A DNA stretch of 64,000 nt from Mycobacterium sp. E1214 (GTDB lineage Bacteria > Actinomycetota > Actinomycetes > Mycobacteriales > Mycobacteriaceae): NCBI RefSeq assembly GCF_001666755.1, contig NZ_LZJC01000072.1, positions 1 to 64,000 of the forward strand, given 5' to 3'. Both the position numbers and the translations under genes were made by a program. The notes under the pieces are model-generated. The model did not search any database. It had not been told where the DNA came from and saw nothing but the letters and a program-made list of their open reading frames with translations. Below are positions 38,795-49,729 of this stretch, piece by piece (positions within the stretch are counted from its first letter, which is position 1; each line of letters begins with the position of its first letter).

Positions 38795-40993
38795 CTACCG
38801 CTCGGGCTCGAGCCAGATCGCCGACGTCGGGGGCAGCACCAGCACCGCCGACGCGGGCCGACCGTGCCACGGGTCCTCGGTCGCGTCCACGCCGCCCATG
38901 TTGCCGATGCCCGCGCCGTTGTAGTCGGTGGCGTCGGTGTTGAGCACTTCCCGCCACCGGCCCGCGGCCGGCAGGCCGAGCCGGTATCCGCTGTGCTCGG
39001 CGCCCGCGAAGTTGAACACGCATGCCATCACCGAGCCGTCGCTGCCGTAGCGCAGGAAGCTCAGCACGTTGTTGCCGGAGTCGTTGGCGTCAATCCAGGA
39101 GTAGCCGTCGGGAATGGTGTCCTGGCTCCACAGCGCGGGCCGAGCGCGGTAAATGGCGTTGATGTCGCGCACCAGGCGCAGCACGCCGTTGGAGAAGCCC
39201 TGCTCGTCGAGTTGCCACCAGTCCAGGCCGCGCTCCTCGGACCATTCGGCCCGCTGGCCGAATTCCTGACCCATGAACAGCAGTTGCTTGCCGGGGTGCG
39301 CCCACTGGTAGGCCAGCAGGCTGCGCAGCCCGGCGGCCTTGGTGTGGTTGTTGCCCGGCATCCGGCCCCACAGCGTGCCCTTGCCGTGCACCACCTCGTC
39401 GTGGCTCAGCGGAAGCACGTAGTTTTCGCTGAACGCGTAGAGCATCGAGAAGGTGATCTCGCCGTGGTGGAAGCTGCGGTGGATCGGGTCACGGCTGAGG
39501 TAGTCCAGCGTGTCGTGCATCCAGCCCATGTTCCACTTCATCGAGAAGCCAAGGCCGCCAAGGCTGGTCGGCCGCGTCACACCGGGCCACGAGGTGGATT
39601 CCTCGGCGATGGTGACGATACCGGGCGCCGCCTTGTGCGCGGTCGCGTTCATTTCTTGAAGGAACTGCACGGCCTCGAGGTTCTCGCGGCCCCCGTAGAT
39701 GTTGGGTGTCCAGCCGCCGGCGGGACGCGAGTAGTCCAGGTAAAGCATGGACGCGACGGCGTCGACCCGTAGGCCGTCGATGTGGTACTCCTCCAGCCAG
39801 TACAGGGCGTTGGCCACCAGGAAGTTGCGGACCTCGGCGCGGCCGAAGTCGAAAACGTAGGTGCCCCAGTCTAATTGCTCGCCCCGTTTCGGGTCGGCGT
39901 GCTCGTAGAGCGGGGTGCCGTCGAACCGTCCCAGTGCCCAGGCGTCCTTGGGGAAGTGCGCCGGGACCCAGTCGACGATGACGCCGATGCCGGCCGCGTG
40001 CAGCGCGTCGACGAACGCCCGAAATTCGTCCGGCGAACCGAAGCGTGACGTCGGCGCATAGTAGGACGTGACCTGGTAACCCCACGACCCCGCGAAGGGA
40101 TGCTCGGCGACCGGCAGCAGCTCGACGTGGGTAAACCCTTGCTCGACAACGTAATTGACCAGTTCATCGGCGAGCTGGCGGTAGTTGAGGCCGGGACGCC
40201 ACGAACCCAGGTGCACTTCGTAGGTGCTCATCGGCTCGAAAACCGGGTTCCGGCCGGCGCGCTGGGTCATCCAGTCGCCGTCCTGCCACGTGTAGTCGCT
40301 GCGGGTGACCCGCGACGCGGTGTGCGGCGGCACCTCGGTGGCGAACGCCATCGGGTCGGCCCGCTCGGTGACCACGTCGTCGGCCCCGTGCACGCGGAAC
40401 TTGTACAGCCCGCCGACGGGGAAGCCGGGCCAGAACAGCTCCCACACACCGGAGGATCCGAGCGACCGCATGGGTGCCTCGTTGCCGGTCCACCCGTTGA
40501 ACTCGCCGATCAGGCTGACGCCCTTGGCGTTGGGCGCCCACACGGCGAACGACACGCCGTCGACCACGCCATCGGCGGTCGTGAACGAACGCGGATGCGC
40601 GCCAAGGACTTCCCACAGTCGCTCATGGCGGCCCTCGCCGAACAGGAACAGGTCGACCTCACCCAGCGTGGGCAGAAACCGGTATGCATCGGCGACGACG
40701 TAGGGCTCGGCGCCCTCGTAGGTGATCTGCAACCGGTAGTCGATGAGGTTGACGAACGGCAGCGCCACCGCGAACAGGCCAGAATCGACGTGCTGCAGCG
40801 GGAAGCGCTCGTCGCCGACCAGCGCGACGACCTCCGCCGCGTGCGGGCGGAAGGCGCGGATCACGGTGTGGTCGCCGTATTCGTGGGCCCCCAGCACGCC
40901 GTGCGGGTTGTAGTGGGTGCCGGACACCAGGCGGGCCACATCGGCCGGGTCGGGCGCCAGGTTCGTCTGGGCGAGTTGGTCGGCTTGGCTCAT
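38795..40993 (-). CDS. glgB: 1,4-alpha-glucan branching enzyme
   Basis: Introduces alpha-1,6 branches into the alpha-glucan made with GlgE. The 732 residues contain N-terminal CBM48 modules, then a GH13 barrel with DWVPAHF (region I), [13 protein letters not shown] (catalytic Asp), [11 protein letters not shown] (catalytic Glu) and [13 protein letters not shown] (region IV). Its ATG lies one base after the glgE stop, so glgE-glgB is one operon, as in M. tuberculosis. Confidence 0.97.
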   Translation of the reverse strand: MSQADQLAQTNLAPDPADVARLVSGTHYNPHGVLGAHEYGDHTVIRAFRPHAAEVVALVGDERFPLQHVDSGLFAVALPFVNLIDYRLQITYEGAEPYVVADAYRFLPTLGEVDLFLFGEGRHERLWEVLGAHPRSFTTADGVVDGVSFAVWAPNAKGVSLIGEFNGWTGNEAPMRSLGSSGVWELFWPGFPVGGLYKFRVHGADDVVTERADPMAFATEVPPHTASRVTRSDYTWQDGDWMTQRAGRNPVFEPMSTYEVHLGSWRPGLNYRQLADELVNYVVEQGFTHVELLPVAEHPFAGSWGYQVTSYYAPTSRFGSPDEFRAFVDALHAAGIGVIVDWVPAHFPKDAWALGRFDGTPLYEHADPKRGEQLDWGTYVFDFGRAEVRNFLVANALYWLEEYHIDGLRVDAVASMLYLDYSRPAGGWTPNIYGGRENLEAVQFLQEMNATAHKAAPGIVTIAEESTSWPGVTRPTSLGGLGFSMKWNMGWMHDTLDYLSRDPIHRSFHHGEITFSMLYAFSENYVLPLSHDEVVHGKGTLWGRMPGNNHTKAAGLRSLLAYQWAHPGKQLLFMGQEFGQRAEWSEERGLDWWQLDEQGFSNGVLRLVRDINAIYRARPALWSQDTIPDGYSWIDANDSGNNVLSFLRYGSDGSVMACVFNFAGAEHSGYRLGLPAAGRWREVLNTDATDYNGAGIGNMGGVDATEDPWHGRPASAVLVLPPTSAIWLEPER

Positions 40994-40994
40994 T

Positions 40995-43115
40995 TCACAG
41001 TCCCTCCGGTCCGTTCGGTGGCCTACGGAGCAGCTTCATGCGCGAATCTGCAGGCACGAGCGGCATGTTGATGACGTGGGCGACCGCCTGCGCCGGATCG
41101 AGGCGGACGTAGTTGTCCTGGCCCCACTGGAATTCTTGACCGGTGATCTCGTCGCGCACCCAAAAGCGCTCATAGGGCTCCATACCCAATGCCGCCATGT
41201 CCAAAAACAGCGTCGCCTCCTCGGGCCCGTACGCGTTGAGCGTCACGACCACCAGCACGCAGTCGCCGGTCACCGGATCGAACTTGCTGTAGGCCAGCAA
41301 CGCGTCGTTGTCGACGCTGTGGAAATGGATGGTGCGCAGCTGCTGCAGCGCGGGGTGGAGGCGGCGAATCCCGTTGAGCTGCGTGAGGAACGGCTCCAGC
41401 GAGCGTCCCTGCGCCAGCGCACCCTCGAAGTCGCGGGGCCGCAGCTCGTACTTCTCGGAGTCCAGGTACTCCTCGCTGCCCTCCCGCACAGCGCGGTGCT
41501 CGAACAGCTCGTAGCCCGAATACACGCCCCACGCCGGGCCCATGGTCGCCGCCAGCACCGCCCGGATCGCAAACATGCCGGGGCCGTTGTGCTGCAGGAT
41601 CGCGTGCAGGATGTCGGGGGTGTTGACGAACAGATTCGGGCGCCGGAAGTCCGCCGCTTCGGCGATGGCCTCGCCGAACTCGATGAGCTCCCGCTTGGCC
41701 GTCCGCCAGGTGAAGTAGCTGTAGGACTGCGTGAAGCCGAGTTTGGCCAACCCGTACTGGCGCGCCGGCGGCGTGAAGGCCTCGGAGAGAAACAGGACGT
41801 CGGGATCGATCGACTTCACCTGCGCGATCAGCCAGGCCCAGAAGTTCGGCGGCTTGGTGTGCGGGTTGTCGACCCGAAAGATCTTGACGCCGTGGTCCAT
41901 CCAGTGCCGTACCACCCGCAGCACCTCGTCGTAGAGGCCGGCCGGGTCGTTGTCGAAGTTGAGCGGATAGATGTCCTGGTACTTCTTCGGCGGGTTCTCC
42001 GCGTAGGCGATGGTCCCGTCGGGCAGTTCGGTGAACCAGTTGCGGTGATCACGCGCCCACGGGTGGTCGGGCGCGCACTGCAGCGCCAAGTCCAGCGCCA
42101 CCTCCATGCCCAGGTCGCGCGTCGCGGCGACGAACGCGTCGAAATCCTCGATCGTCCCCAGGTCTGGGTGGACCGCGTCGTGGCCGCCCTCGTCGCTGCC
42201 GATCGCCCACGGCGACCCCACGTCGCCGGGTGCGGCGGTTGGATTGTTGTTGCGGCCCTTGCGGTGCACCTTGCCGATGGGATGGATCGGCGGCAGGTAG
42301 ACCACGTCGAAGCCCATCGCCGCAATGCGGGGCAGCGCCGCGGTCGCGGTGGCGAAGGTGCCGTGCACGGGGTTGCCGTCGGCGTCCCAGCCGCCGGTGG
42401 ACCGCGGGAAGAACTCGTACCACGAGCCGAACCGCGCGAGGGGCCGGTCCACCCAGACGCCGTACTGCTCACCGCGGGTGAGCAGATCGCGCAGGGGGAA
42501 GGTCGCCAGGATCTGCTCGACCTCGGGCGACAACGCCAACGCCGAACGCGTCGCGGGATCGCCTGGGGTACGCAGCGCCTCGGCGGCCGCCAGCACCGGG
42601 TCGCGCTGCGCGCGCGGCACGCCCGTGGCGGCGCGCTCGAACAGCGCGGCTCCGACCAGCAGGTCGTTGGACAGCTCCGACTCGCCCTGGCCGGCGTCCA
42701 GTTTGGCGTGCAATCCGTGCCGCCAGGACTCGATCGGGTCGCCCCACCCGTCCACCCGGAACGTCCACAGCCCGACGCGGTCGGGCGAGAACTGCCCGTT
42801 GAAGACGTACGGCTCGGCGCCCAGGGTCATGGGCAGCAGCAGCGGCTTGACCCGCTGCTGTTCGGCCTTGCCGTCGAGCTCCGTGATCGGCTTCGTCGGC
42901 GCCTGAACCGCTTTGACGCGACGGGTCTCGGCTACCTGGGGGTAGGCAGGCCCCAGGTAACGCACCACCAGCGTTGCGGCGACGGCCTCGTGGCCCTCGC
43001 GCCACACCGCGGCGCTGACCGGGACGACCTCGCCGACCACCGCCTTGGCGGGATAGCCGCCGCACGACACGACGGGCTGGACATTATCGATCTCGACACG
43101 ACCGGGCACCACCAC
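40995..43115 (-). CDS. glgE: Alpha-1,4-glucan:maltose-1-phosphate maltosyltransferase
   Basis: GH13_3 enzyme that extends alpha-glucan from maltose-1-phosphate, an essential detoxifying step in M. tuberculosis. Conserved motifs include [14 protein letters not shown] (nucleophile Asp), [15 protein letters not shown] (acid Glu) and [16 protein letters not shown] [11 protein letters not shown]. The frame is open to 43229, but the homologous N-terminal segment IGTEWW lies in another frame just upstream, so one base seems to be missing there. Three tandem GTG codons (43115, 43112, 43109) begin the homologous part ([16 protein letters not shown]). With these the protein is 704-706 residues, close to 701 in M. 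tuberculosis. The exact start is uncertain. Confidence 0.9.
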   Translation of the reverse strand: MVVPGRVEIDNVQPVVSCGGYPAKAVVGEVVPVSAAVWREGHEAVAATLVVRYLGPAYPQVAETRRVKAVQAPTKPITELDGKAEQQRVKPLLLPMTLGAEPYVFNGQFSPDRVGLWTFRVDGWGDPIESWRHGLHAKLDAGQGESELSNDLLVGAALFERAATGVPRAQRDPVLAAAEALRTPGDPATRSALALSPEVEQILATFPLRDLLTRGEQYGVWVDRPLARFGSWYEFFPRSTGGWDADGNPVHGTFATATAALPRIAAMGFDVVYLPPIHPIGKVHRKGRNNNPTAAPGDVGSPWAIGSDEGGHDAVHPDLGTIEDFDAFVAATRDLGMEVALDLALQCAPDHPWARDHRNWFTELPDGTIAYAENPPKKYQDIYPLNFDNDPAGLYDEVLRVVRHWMDHGVKIFRVDNPHTKPPNFWAWLIAQVKSIDPDVLFLSEAFTPPARQYGLAKLGFTQSYSYFTWRTAKRELIEFGEAIAEAADFRRPNLFVNTPDILHAILQHNGPGMFAIRAVLAATMGPAWGVYSGYELFEHRAVREGSEEYLDSEKYELRPRDFEGALAQGRSLEPFLTQLNGIRRLHPALQQLRTIHFHSVDNDALLAYSKFDPVTGDCVLVVVTLNAYGPEEATLFLDMAALGMEPYERFWVRDEITGQEFQWGQDNYVRLDPAQAVAHVINMPLVPADSRMKLLRRPPNGPEGL

Positions 43116-43272
43116 TCCGTTCCGATTGTGTGCGGCCCGCGGCGTGCTCCGCGCGGTTGCCGCTCGTCGGGAAAATTCCTGTCGTGGGGAACTTTCTCTC
43201 TGGGGAAGCAACTCTGCGGCCCCACTCACTACTCACTACCCACCCTAGGGTCCGGTCACACGCGCGACCCGA

Positions 43273-43290
43273 AAGCGGGGCAAAAGCCCC
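43273..43290. other. Perfect short hairpin between glgE and glgP
   Basis: GCGGGGC-AAAA-GCCCCGC forms a perfect 7-bp stem with an AAAA loop in the 224-bp divergent glgE-glgP gap. It could serve as a leader hairpin of glgP or an operator; no T-run follows. No gene is visible in the rest of the gap. Confidence 0.4.
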
Positions 43291-43339
43291 GCCCGCGGCC
43301 GTCGTGCGTGGGCAGCGATCGTCAGTAAGGTAGGGATGC

Positions 43340-45985
43340 GTGAAAGCACTCCGCCGGTTCACCGTCCGTGCTCACCTCCCCGAGCGTCTGACCGCGCTGG
43401 ATCAGCTGTCGACCAACCTGCGCTGGTCCTGGGACAGGCCCACCCAAGACCTGTTCGCCACCATCGACCCGCAGCTGTGGCAGCGCTGCGGTTGCGACCC
43501 GGTGGCGTTGCTGGGAGCGGTCAACCCGGCCCGCCTCGACGACCTGGCGCTCGACGAGGCGTTCCTCGGCCGACTCGACTCGCTGGCCGCCGACCTCGAC
43601 GACTACCTGAGCCGGCCGCTGTGGTACCAGCAGCAGCAGGAAAACGGCCAGCCGATGCCGACCGCGATCGCCTACTTCTCGATGGAGTTCGGCGTCGCCG
43701 AGGTGCTGCCGAACTACTCGGGCGGCCTGGGAATCCTGGCCGGCGACCACCTGAAGTCCGCCTCGGACCTGGGAGTCCCGCTGATCGCGGTGGGCCTGTA
43801 TTACCGGTCCGGTTACTTCCGGCAGTCGCTGACCGGCGACGGCTGGCAGAACGAGACCTACCCGTCGCTGGATCCGCAGGGCCTGCCCTTGCGCCTGCTC
43901 ACCGACGCCGCCGGGGAGCCCGCGCTGGTGGAGCTGACGCTGCCCGACGCCGCGCAATTGCGCGCCCGGATCTGGATCGCCCAGGTGGGCAGGGTGCCGT
44001 TGCTGCTGCTCGACTCCGACGTCCCGGAAAACGAGCACGACCTGCGCGGCGTCACCGACCGCCTGTACGGCGGCGACCAGGAGCACCGGCTGCGCCAGGA
44101 GATCCTGGCCGGCGTCGGCGGGGTCCGCGCGATTCGGGCGTTCACCGCCATCGAGGGCCGGCCCGCGCCCGAGGTGTTCCACATGAACGAGGGGCACGCC
44201 GGCTTCTTGGGCGCCGAGCGCATCCGCGAGTACATGACCGACGCGGGTCTGGACTTCGACACGGCGCTGACGGCGGTCCGCGCCGGCACGGTGTTCACCA
44301 CGCATACCCCGGTGCCGGCCGGCATCGACCGGTTCCCCCTCGAGATGGTGCGCCTCTATCTCGACGGGCGGCCCCAGGCGCGCGACGCCGCGGCCGGTGC
44401 CGGCGCCCGGGACGCGGCCGTCCCGTCGCTGCTGCCCGGGGTGCCCACCGAGCGCATCCTGGCGCTCGGGGCCGAAGACGACCCGACCAAGTTCAACATG
44501 GCGCACATGGGCCTGCGGCTCGCGCAGCGGGCCAACGGCGTCTCGTCGCTGCACGGGCGCGTCAGCCGGGAGATGTTCAACGAGCTGTGGCCGGGATTCG
44601 ACGCCGACGAGGTGCCGATCGGGTCGATCACCAACGGCGTGCACGCGCGGACCTGGGCGGCGCCGCAATGGCTGCAGCTGGGCCAGGAGCTGGTCGGGTC
44701 GGACTCGTTCTCCGATCCCGGTGTCTGGCTGCGGCTCAAGCAGGTCGACGCCGGGCACCTGTGGTGGATCCGCTCGCAGCTGCGGTCGCTGCTGGTCGAC
44801 GACGTCCGGCGGCGGCTGCGCCGCTCCTGGCTGGAGCGCGGCGCTTCGGACGCCGAATTGAGTTGGATCGCAACGGCTTTCGATCCGAACGTGTTGACCA
44901 TCGGCTTTGCCCGCCGGGTGCCCACCTACAAGCGGCTGACGCTGATGCTGCGCGACCCCAACCGGCTCGAGCAGTTGCTGCTCGACGAGGAGCGGCCCAT
45001 TCAGCTGATCGTCGCGGGGAAGTCGCACCCGGCCGACGACGGCGGCAAGGCGCTGATCCAGCAGGTGGTGCGCTTCGCCGACCGGCCGCAGGTGCGGCAC
45101 CGCATCGCCTTCCTGCCCGACTACGACATGTCCATGGCGCGGCTGCTGTACTGGGGCTGCGACGTCTGGCTGAACAACCCGCTGCGGCCGCTGGAGGCCT
45201 GCGGCACGTCGGGAATGAAGAGCGCGCTCAACGGCGGCCTGAACCTGTCGATCCGCGACGGCTGGTGGGACGAATGGTACGACGGCGAAAACGGTTGGGA
45301 GATACCGTCCGCCGACGGCGTGGCCGATGAGGCCCGGCGTGACGACCTGGAGTCCAGCGCCCTCTACGGCCTGCTGGAGCAGGCCGTGGCGCCGAAGTTC
45401 TACGAGCGTGACGAGCACGGGGTGCCGCCGCGGTGGATCGAGATGGTGCGCCACACCGTGCAAACCCTGGGCCCGAAGGTGCTGGCGTCGCGGATGGTGC
45501 GTGACTACGTCGAGCGGTACTACCTGCCGGCGGCGCAGTCGCTGCGCGCGACGATCGCGCCCGCCGAAGACGACGCGGGTAGCGGCGAATTCGGCGCCGC
45601 GCGGGAGGTGGCCGCCTACCGCCGCCGGGCCGAGGAGGCGTGGCCCAAGATCGTCGTCTCCGACGTCGACAGCACCGGCCTGCCGGACAGCCCGGTGCTG
45701 GGCTCCAAGCTGACGCTGACCGCCACCGTGGCGCTGGCCGGGCTGGCCCCCGACGAGGTCACCGTGCAGGCCGTGGTGGGCCGGGTGGACGGCAGCGACG
45801 CGCTGCTCAACCCGGTCACCGTGGAGATGTCCTACACCGGCACCGCCGAGGGCGGCAACCAGGTGTTCTCCACCACGACGCCGTTGCCGCTCGCGGGGGC
45901 GGTCGGGTACACGGTGCGGGTGCTGCCGCGCCACCCGATGCTCGCCGCGAGCAACGAGCTCGGCCTGGTCACGCTGGCGCGCTAG
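43340..45985 (+). CDS. glgP: Glycogen/maltodextrin phosphorylase
   Basis: GT35 enzyme that releases glucose-1-phosphate from alpha-glucan, 881 residues (M. tuberculosis 863). The mycobacterial-type N-terminal domain (LPERLTALDQLSTNLRWSWD) is present. The PLP lysine is Lys627 in CGTSGMKSALNGGLN, and the substrate loop HMNEGHAGFLG is conserved. Extra residues lie in two polar loops (about residues 345-370 and 735-750). It starts at GTG after TAAGGTAGGG and is divergent from glgE, so synthesis and breakdown genes share an upstream region. It converges with dinG, with a nine-base gap. Confidence 0.96.
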   Translation: MKALRRFTVRAHLPERLTALDQLSTNLRWSWDRPTQDLFATIDPQLWQRCGCDPVALLGAVNPARLDDLALDEAFLGRLDSLAADLDDYLSRPLWYQQQQENGQPMPTAIAYFSMEFGVAEVLPNYSGGLGILAGDHLKSASDLGVPLIAVGLYYRSGYFRQSLTGDGWQNETYPSLDPQGLPLRLLTDAAGEPALVELTLPDAAQLRARIWIAQVGRVPLLLLDSDVPENEHDLRGVTDRLYGGDQEHRLRQEILAGVGGVRAIRAFTAIEGRPAPEVFHMNEGHAGFLGAERIREYMTDAGLDFDTALTAVRAGTVFTTHTPVPAGIDRFPLEMVRLYLDGRPQARDAAAGAGARDAAVPSLLPGVPTERILALGAEDDPTKFNMAHMGLRLAQRANGVSSLHGRVSREMFNELWPGFDADEVPIGSITNGVHARTWAAPQWLQLGQELVGSDSFSDPGVWLRLKQVDAGHLWWIRSQLRSLLVDDVRRRLRRSWLERGASDAELSWIATAFDPNVLTIGFARRVPTYKRLTLMLRDPNRLEQLLLDEERPIQLIVAGKSHPADDGGKALIQQVVRFADRPQVRHRIAFLPDYDMSMARLLYWGCDVWLNNPLRPLEACGTSGMKSALNGGLNLSIRDGWWDEWYDGENGWEIPSADGVADEARRDDLESSALYGLLEQAVAPKFYERDEHGVPPRWIEMVRHTVQTLGPKVLASRMVRDYVERYYLPAAQSLRATIAPAEDDAGSGEFGAAREVAAYRRRAEEAWPKIVVSDVDSTGLPDSPVLGSKLTLTATVALAGLAPDEVTVQAVVGRVDGSDALLNPVTVEMSYTGTAEGGNQVFSTTTPLPLAGAVGYTVRVLPRHPMLAASNELGLVTLAR

Positions 45986-45994
45986 CCGAAACCC

Positions 45995-47986
45995 TCAGGC
46001 GGACAAGCCTTCCGACGCGGCGCGCAGCCGTTGCAGCGCGGCCCGGACTTGCTCCGGGTTGGTCGTCTGCCAGAACGGCGGCAGGGACGCGCGCAGGTAC
46101 TCCCCGTAGCGGGCGGTCACCATCCGGGAATCCAGCACGGCGACCACCCCGCGGTCGGTGACGCGGCGCAGCAGGCGTCCGGACCCCTGCGCCAGCAGCA
46201 GCGCGGCGTGGCTCGCCGCGACCGCCATGAAACCGTTGCCACCGCGTGCCGCGACCGCCCGCTGTCGCGCGCCCAGCAGCGGGTCGTCGGGGCGCGGGAA
46301 CGGAATCCGGTCGATGACCACCAGCGACAACGAGGGGCCCGGGACGTCCACGCCCTGCCACAGCGACAGGGTGCCGAACAGCGAGGTCTGGGGGTCGGCG
46401 CTGAACTGCTCGACGAGCGCCGACGTGCTGTCGTCGCCCTGGCACAACACCGGCGTGGCCAGCCGCGCGCGCATGGCTTCCGCGGCCGCGCGGGCGGCCC
46501 GCATCGACGAGAACAGGCCCAGGGTGCGCCCGTCGGCGGCCGCGACGAGTTCGGCGATCTCGGCGAGCTGCTCGGCCGAGCCGGTGCCGTCGCGGCCCGG
46601 CGGCGGCAGATGCGCGGCCACGTACAGGATGCCGGTCTTGGCGTGCTCGAAGGGGGAGCCGACGTCGAGGCCACGCCACGGAACCTCGACGTCGCCCCCG
46701 GTCAGGCCCCAGGCGCCCGCCATCGCCTCGAACGACCCACCGATCGTCAGTGTCGCCGAGGTCAGCACCGTCGTGGACCGCCCGAACACCCGCTCGCGCA
46801 GCAGGCCGGCGACCGACAGCGGCGCCACCCGCAGCACCGGGCGGGACGCACCCCGGTTGTCCTCGTGGTCCAGCCAGACCACGTCGGTGCGGTCGGCGAT
46901 GGCCGGCCCGAACGACGCCAGCACGCGCGCCGCGGTGTCCGAGATCTCGCTCAGTGCCGCGGCCGCTTCGGAGCGTGCGGAGGCGGCCCCGGCGTCGCCG
47001 GCGGCGGTGTCGATCGCGGAACGGGCCGCGCTCGCCGCGTCGCGCAGCGACGTCAGGTACGTCGCCAGCTCGTCGCCCAGGTAGTCGATCCGCCCGGGGG
47101 CGGCGTCGTGGATCGCCGCGGCGAAGGTGGCCGTTGAGGCCTCCAGCCGCGACAGCAGTTCGGGATCCACCAGCCGGCCCAGGCGCCGGGCCGCGACCCC
47201 GAGCGTCGCGGGCGTCAGTTCGGCGGTCGCCACCGAGGTGACCCGGTCCACCAACTCGTGCGCTTCGTCGACCACCAGCAGCGCGTGCTCGGGGAGCACA
47301 GCCGACTCGCTGACCGCGTCGATGGCCAACAACGCGTGGTTGGTCACGACGACGTCCGCGCGCCCGGCCTCGGCCCTGGCCCGCTCCGAGAAGCATTCCG
47401 TGCCGAACGGGCAGCGCGCCACGCCGACGCATTCCCGCGCGGACACGCTGACCTGCGACCAGGACCGGTCGGGGACGCCCGGCTTCAGGTCGTCGCGGTC
47501 ACCCGATTCGGTGTTGGCCGCCCAGGCGGTGAGTCGTTGCACGTCGCGGCCCAGCGCCGTGGCCGCCATGGGGTCGAACAGCTCCTCTTGTGGGCGGCCG
47601 CCGTCCGCCGGATCATCGCCGCCGCCGTTGTGAATCTTGTTCAAGCACAGGTAGTTTCGTCGCCCCTTGAGCAGGGCGAACGTCGGTCTGCGCGGCAACG
47701 CGCCGGCGAGCGCTTCGACGAGCCGCGGCAGGTCGCGGTCGACGAGCTGGCGCTGCAGCGCGATCGTGGCCGTCGACACCACCACGGGGCATTCGTCGTC
47801 GAGGGCGCGGGCGACGGCGGGCACCAGGTAGGCCAACGACTTGCCGGTGCCGGTGCCGGCCTGCACCACCAGGTGCTCGCCGGTGTCGAACGCGCGGGCC
47901 ACCGCGGCGGCCATCTGCTGCTGCCCGCCGCGCTCGCTGCCGCCCAGCGCGGCCACGGCGGCGGCCAGCAACTCGGGCACGGACAC
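45995..47986 (-). CDS. dinG: DinG-family ATP-dependent DNA helicase
   Basis: 5'-3' superfamily 2 helicase related to XPD, 663 residues. Walker A is VQAGTGTGKSLAYLVPA, the DEAH box is LLVVDEAHELVDR, and motif VI is QGSGRLLRR. Four cysteines for an iron-sulphur cluster are visible: LCLNK, ECVGVARC and TECFSER. It probably resolves R-loops, G-quadruplexes or other structures. It is followed on the plus side by the divergent-oriented region before pncB1, as at Rv1329c. Confidence 0.95.
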   Translation of the reverse strand: MSVPELLAAAVAALGGSERGGQQQMAAAVARAFDTGEHLVVQAGTGTGKSLAYLVPAVARALDDECPVVVSTATIALQRQLVDRDLPRLVEALAGALPRRPTFALLKGRRNYLCLNKIHNGGGDDPADGGRPQEELFDPMAATALGRDVQRLTAWAANTESGDRDDLKPGVPDRSWSQVSVSARECVGVARCPFGTECFSERARAEAGRADVVVTNHALLAIDAVSESAVLPEHALLVVDEAHELVDRVTSVATAELTPATLGVAARRLGRLVDPELLSRLEASTATFAAAIHDAAPGRIDYLGDELATYLTSLRDAASAARSAIDTAAGDAGAASARSEAAAALSEISDTAARVLASFGPAIADRTDVVWLDHEDNRGASRPVLRVAPLSVAGLLRERVFGRSTTVLTSATLTIGGSFEAMAGAWGLTGGDVEVPWRGLDVGSPFEHAKTGILYVAAHLPPPGRDGTGSAEQLAEIAELVAAADGRTLGLFSSMRAARAAAEAMRARLATPVLCQGDDSTSALVEQFSADPQTSLFGTLSLWQGVDVPGPSLSLVVIDRIPFPRPDDPLLGARQRAVAARGGNGFMAVAASHAALLLAQGSGRLLRRVTDRGVVAVLDSRMVTARYGEYLRASLPPFWQTTNPEQVRAALQRLRAASEGLSA

Positions 47987-48027
47987 GTCGGACGTGGCTT
48001 ACCCCTTCGCTGCTTGTCAGGCGGTGG

Positions 48028-49344
48028 CTAGGGCCGGCCGGCCGGGATCTGGGTCGTGGGGATCGCGGGCTCGCCGTGGGAGAGGTTCAGGCCCTCCCAC
48101 GGCAGGCTGCGCAGCCCGCAAGCTACCAGCTCGCGCGCGGCGGCCAGGTCCGGTTCGGCCACCCGCTGTCCGTCGCGCACCAGGGGCACGGTCAGCACCC
48201 GGGACGCGCCGGTGACCTCGGGCCGGCGCCCGGCCGGGTGCACCAGCTCCTCGAGGATGGTGCCGGAGTCGCGGGACAGGCGCAGCGCCTCTTTGCGCCC
48301 GCCGTGAGATTCCTTGTGGCTGCTGCGCTTTTGCACCGGCAACCCGTCGACCTCGACCAGCTTGTAGACCATGTTCGCCGTGGGCGCGCCCGAACCGGTC
48401 ACCAGCGACGTGCCCACGCCGTAACTGTCGACGGGCTCCGCCCCCAACGCGGCGATGGAGAATTCGTCGAGGTCCCCGGAGACCACGATGCGGGTCTGCC
48501 CGGCGCCCAGCCCGTCGAGCTGCTCGCGCACCTGGCGGGCCAGCACCCCGAGCTCCCCGGAGTCGATGCGCACCGCCCCCAGCGCCGGGCCCGCGGCCGC
48601 GACGGCGTTGGCCACCCCGGTGCTCACGTCGTAGGTGTCCACCAGCAGCGTGGTGCCCGCGCCGAGGGCGTCGACCTGCGCCCGGAACGCGGCGAGTTCG
48701 GACGCCTCGGTGGAGTCGTGCGCGGTCGCGTGCAGCATCGTGAACGCGTGCGCGGAGGTGCCCTCGGTGGGTATGCCGTAGCGCCGCTGGGCTTGCAGGT
48801 TCGACGTCGCGGCGAAGCCGGCGAGGTAGGCGGCGCGGGCCGCCGCGACGGCCGCCTGCTCGTGCGTCCGCCGCGAGCCCATGTCCATGACGGGGCGTTC
48901 GCGGGCCGCGCTGACCATGCGCGCCGCGGCGGAGGCGACCGCCGTGTCGTGGTTGAAGATCGACAGCGCCAGGGTCTCCAGCACCACGCATTCGGCGAAC
49001 GTCCCGGTCACCGACAGCACGGGGGAGTTGGGAAAGTACAACTCGCCTTCGGCGTACCCGTCGATGTCGCCGGTGAAGCGGAACTCGCGCAGGTAGGCCA
49101 GGGTGTCCGGGTCCAGGAACCGGCTCAGCGATTCGCACGCCGCGTCGTCGAAGGTGAAGTGCGGTAACGCTTCGAGCAGTCGCCCGGTGCCGGCGACCAC
49201 CCCGTAACGGCGGCCGGCGGGTAGCCGCCGCGCGAACAATTCGAAGGTGGTGCGGCGCGTGGCGGTGCCGTCTTTGCGCGCCGCCGCCAGCATCGTCAGC
49301 TCGTATCGGTCCGTCAGCAGCCCGGTGACGACGGAGTCAGTCAT
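48028..49344 (-). CDS. pncB1: Nicotinate phosphoribosyltransferase
   Basis: First enzyme of NAD salvage from nicotinate (Preiss-Handler pathway), 438 residues. Family features are LLTDRYELTMLAAA at the start, the phosphohistidine-region DSGELGVLARQVREQL, and the PRPP-binding VSGDLDEFSIAAL. It is close to Rv1330c (PncB1), the basal paralogue, but slightly shorter at the C-terminus. Divergent from clpS with a 67-bp gap. Confidence 0.95.
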   Translation of the reverse strand: MTDSVVTGLLTDRYELTMLAAARKDGTATRRTTFELFARRLPAGRRYGVVAGTGRLLEALPHFTFDDAACESLSRFLDPDTLAYLREFRFTGDIDGYAEGELYFPNSPVLSVTGTFAECVVLETLALSIFNHDTAVASAAARMVSAARERPVMDMGSRRTHEQAAVAAARAAYLAGFAATSNLQAQRRYGIPTEGTSAHAFTMLHATAHDSTEASELAAFRAQVDALGAGTTLLVDTYDVSTGVANAVAAAGPALGAVRIDSGELGVLARQVREQLDGLGAGQTRIVVSGDLDEFSIAALGAEPVDSYGVGTSLVTGSGAPTANMVYKLVEVDGLPVQKRSSHKESHGGRKEALRLSRDSGTILEELVHPAGRRPEVTGASRVLTVPLVRDGQRVAEPDLAAARELVACGLRSLPWEGLNLSHGEPAIPTTQIPAGRP

Positions 49345-49411
49345 TCCCTAACGGTATCGGCCGCGCTCGGCGGCTCGGTAACGTTGTCCACCGCTCGGTA
49401 TCGTGTAGCCC

Positions 49412-49723
49412 ATGGTTGCTGCGTCAGCGCCCACCGAGCCCAAGTCGAAGCCGGGCAGTCAACAGGAGTCGGCTCCGGCGGACGTCACGGCCAGTCCCTG
49501 GGTGACGATCGTCTGGGACGACCCGGTCAACCTGATGACCTACGTGACGTATGTCTTCCAGAAGTTGTTCGGCTACAGCGAGCCGCACGCCACCAAGCTG
49601 ATGTTGCAGGTGCACAACGAGGGCAAGGCGGTGGTGTCCGCCGGTAGCCGGGAGTCCATGGAAGTCGACGTGTCCAAGCTGCATGCGGCCGGATTGTGGG
49701 CGACGATGCAGCAGGACCGCTGA
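49412..49723 (+). CDS. clpS: ATP-dependent Clp protease adaptor ClpS
   Basis: Adaptor of 103 residues that delivers N-degron proteins to ClpC1P. The N-terminal 30 residues are flexible and polar. The binding pocket motif [20 protein letters not shown] and the [11 protein letters not shown] region are conserved. A TATCGT -10 element (49399-49404) ends seven bases before the ATG, so the message may be leaderless. It is followed after six bases by a DUF2017 gene in one operon. Confidence 0.94.
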   Translation: MVAASAPTEPKSKPGSQQESAPADVTASPWVTIVWDDPVNLMTYVTYVFQKLFGYSEPHATKLMLQVHNEGKAVVSAGSRESMEVDVSKLHAAGLWATMQQDR

Positions 49724-49729
49724 GCTGCT

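Noticed and set aside
40917..43328. 803-codon plus-strand open frame opposite glgB/glgE
   Set aside because: Antisense shadow in a codon-biased region; glgE and glgB have full catalytic motifs on the minus strand.
43322..45934. 870-codon minus-strand frame opposite glgP
   Set aside because: Shadow of glgP; no domain recognisable, Gln/Arg/Val/His composition typical of a reverse frame.
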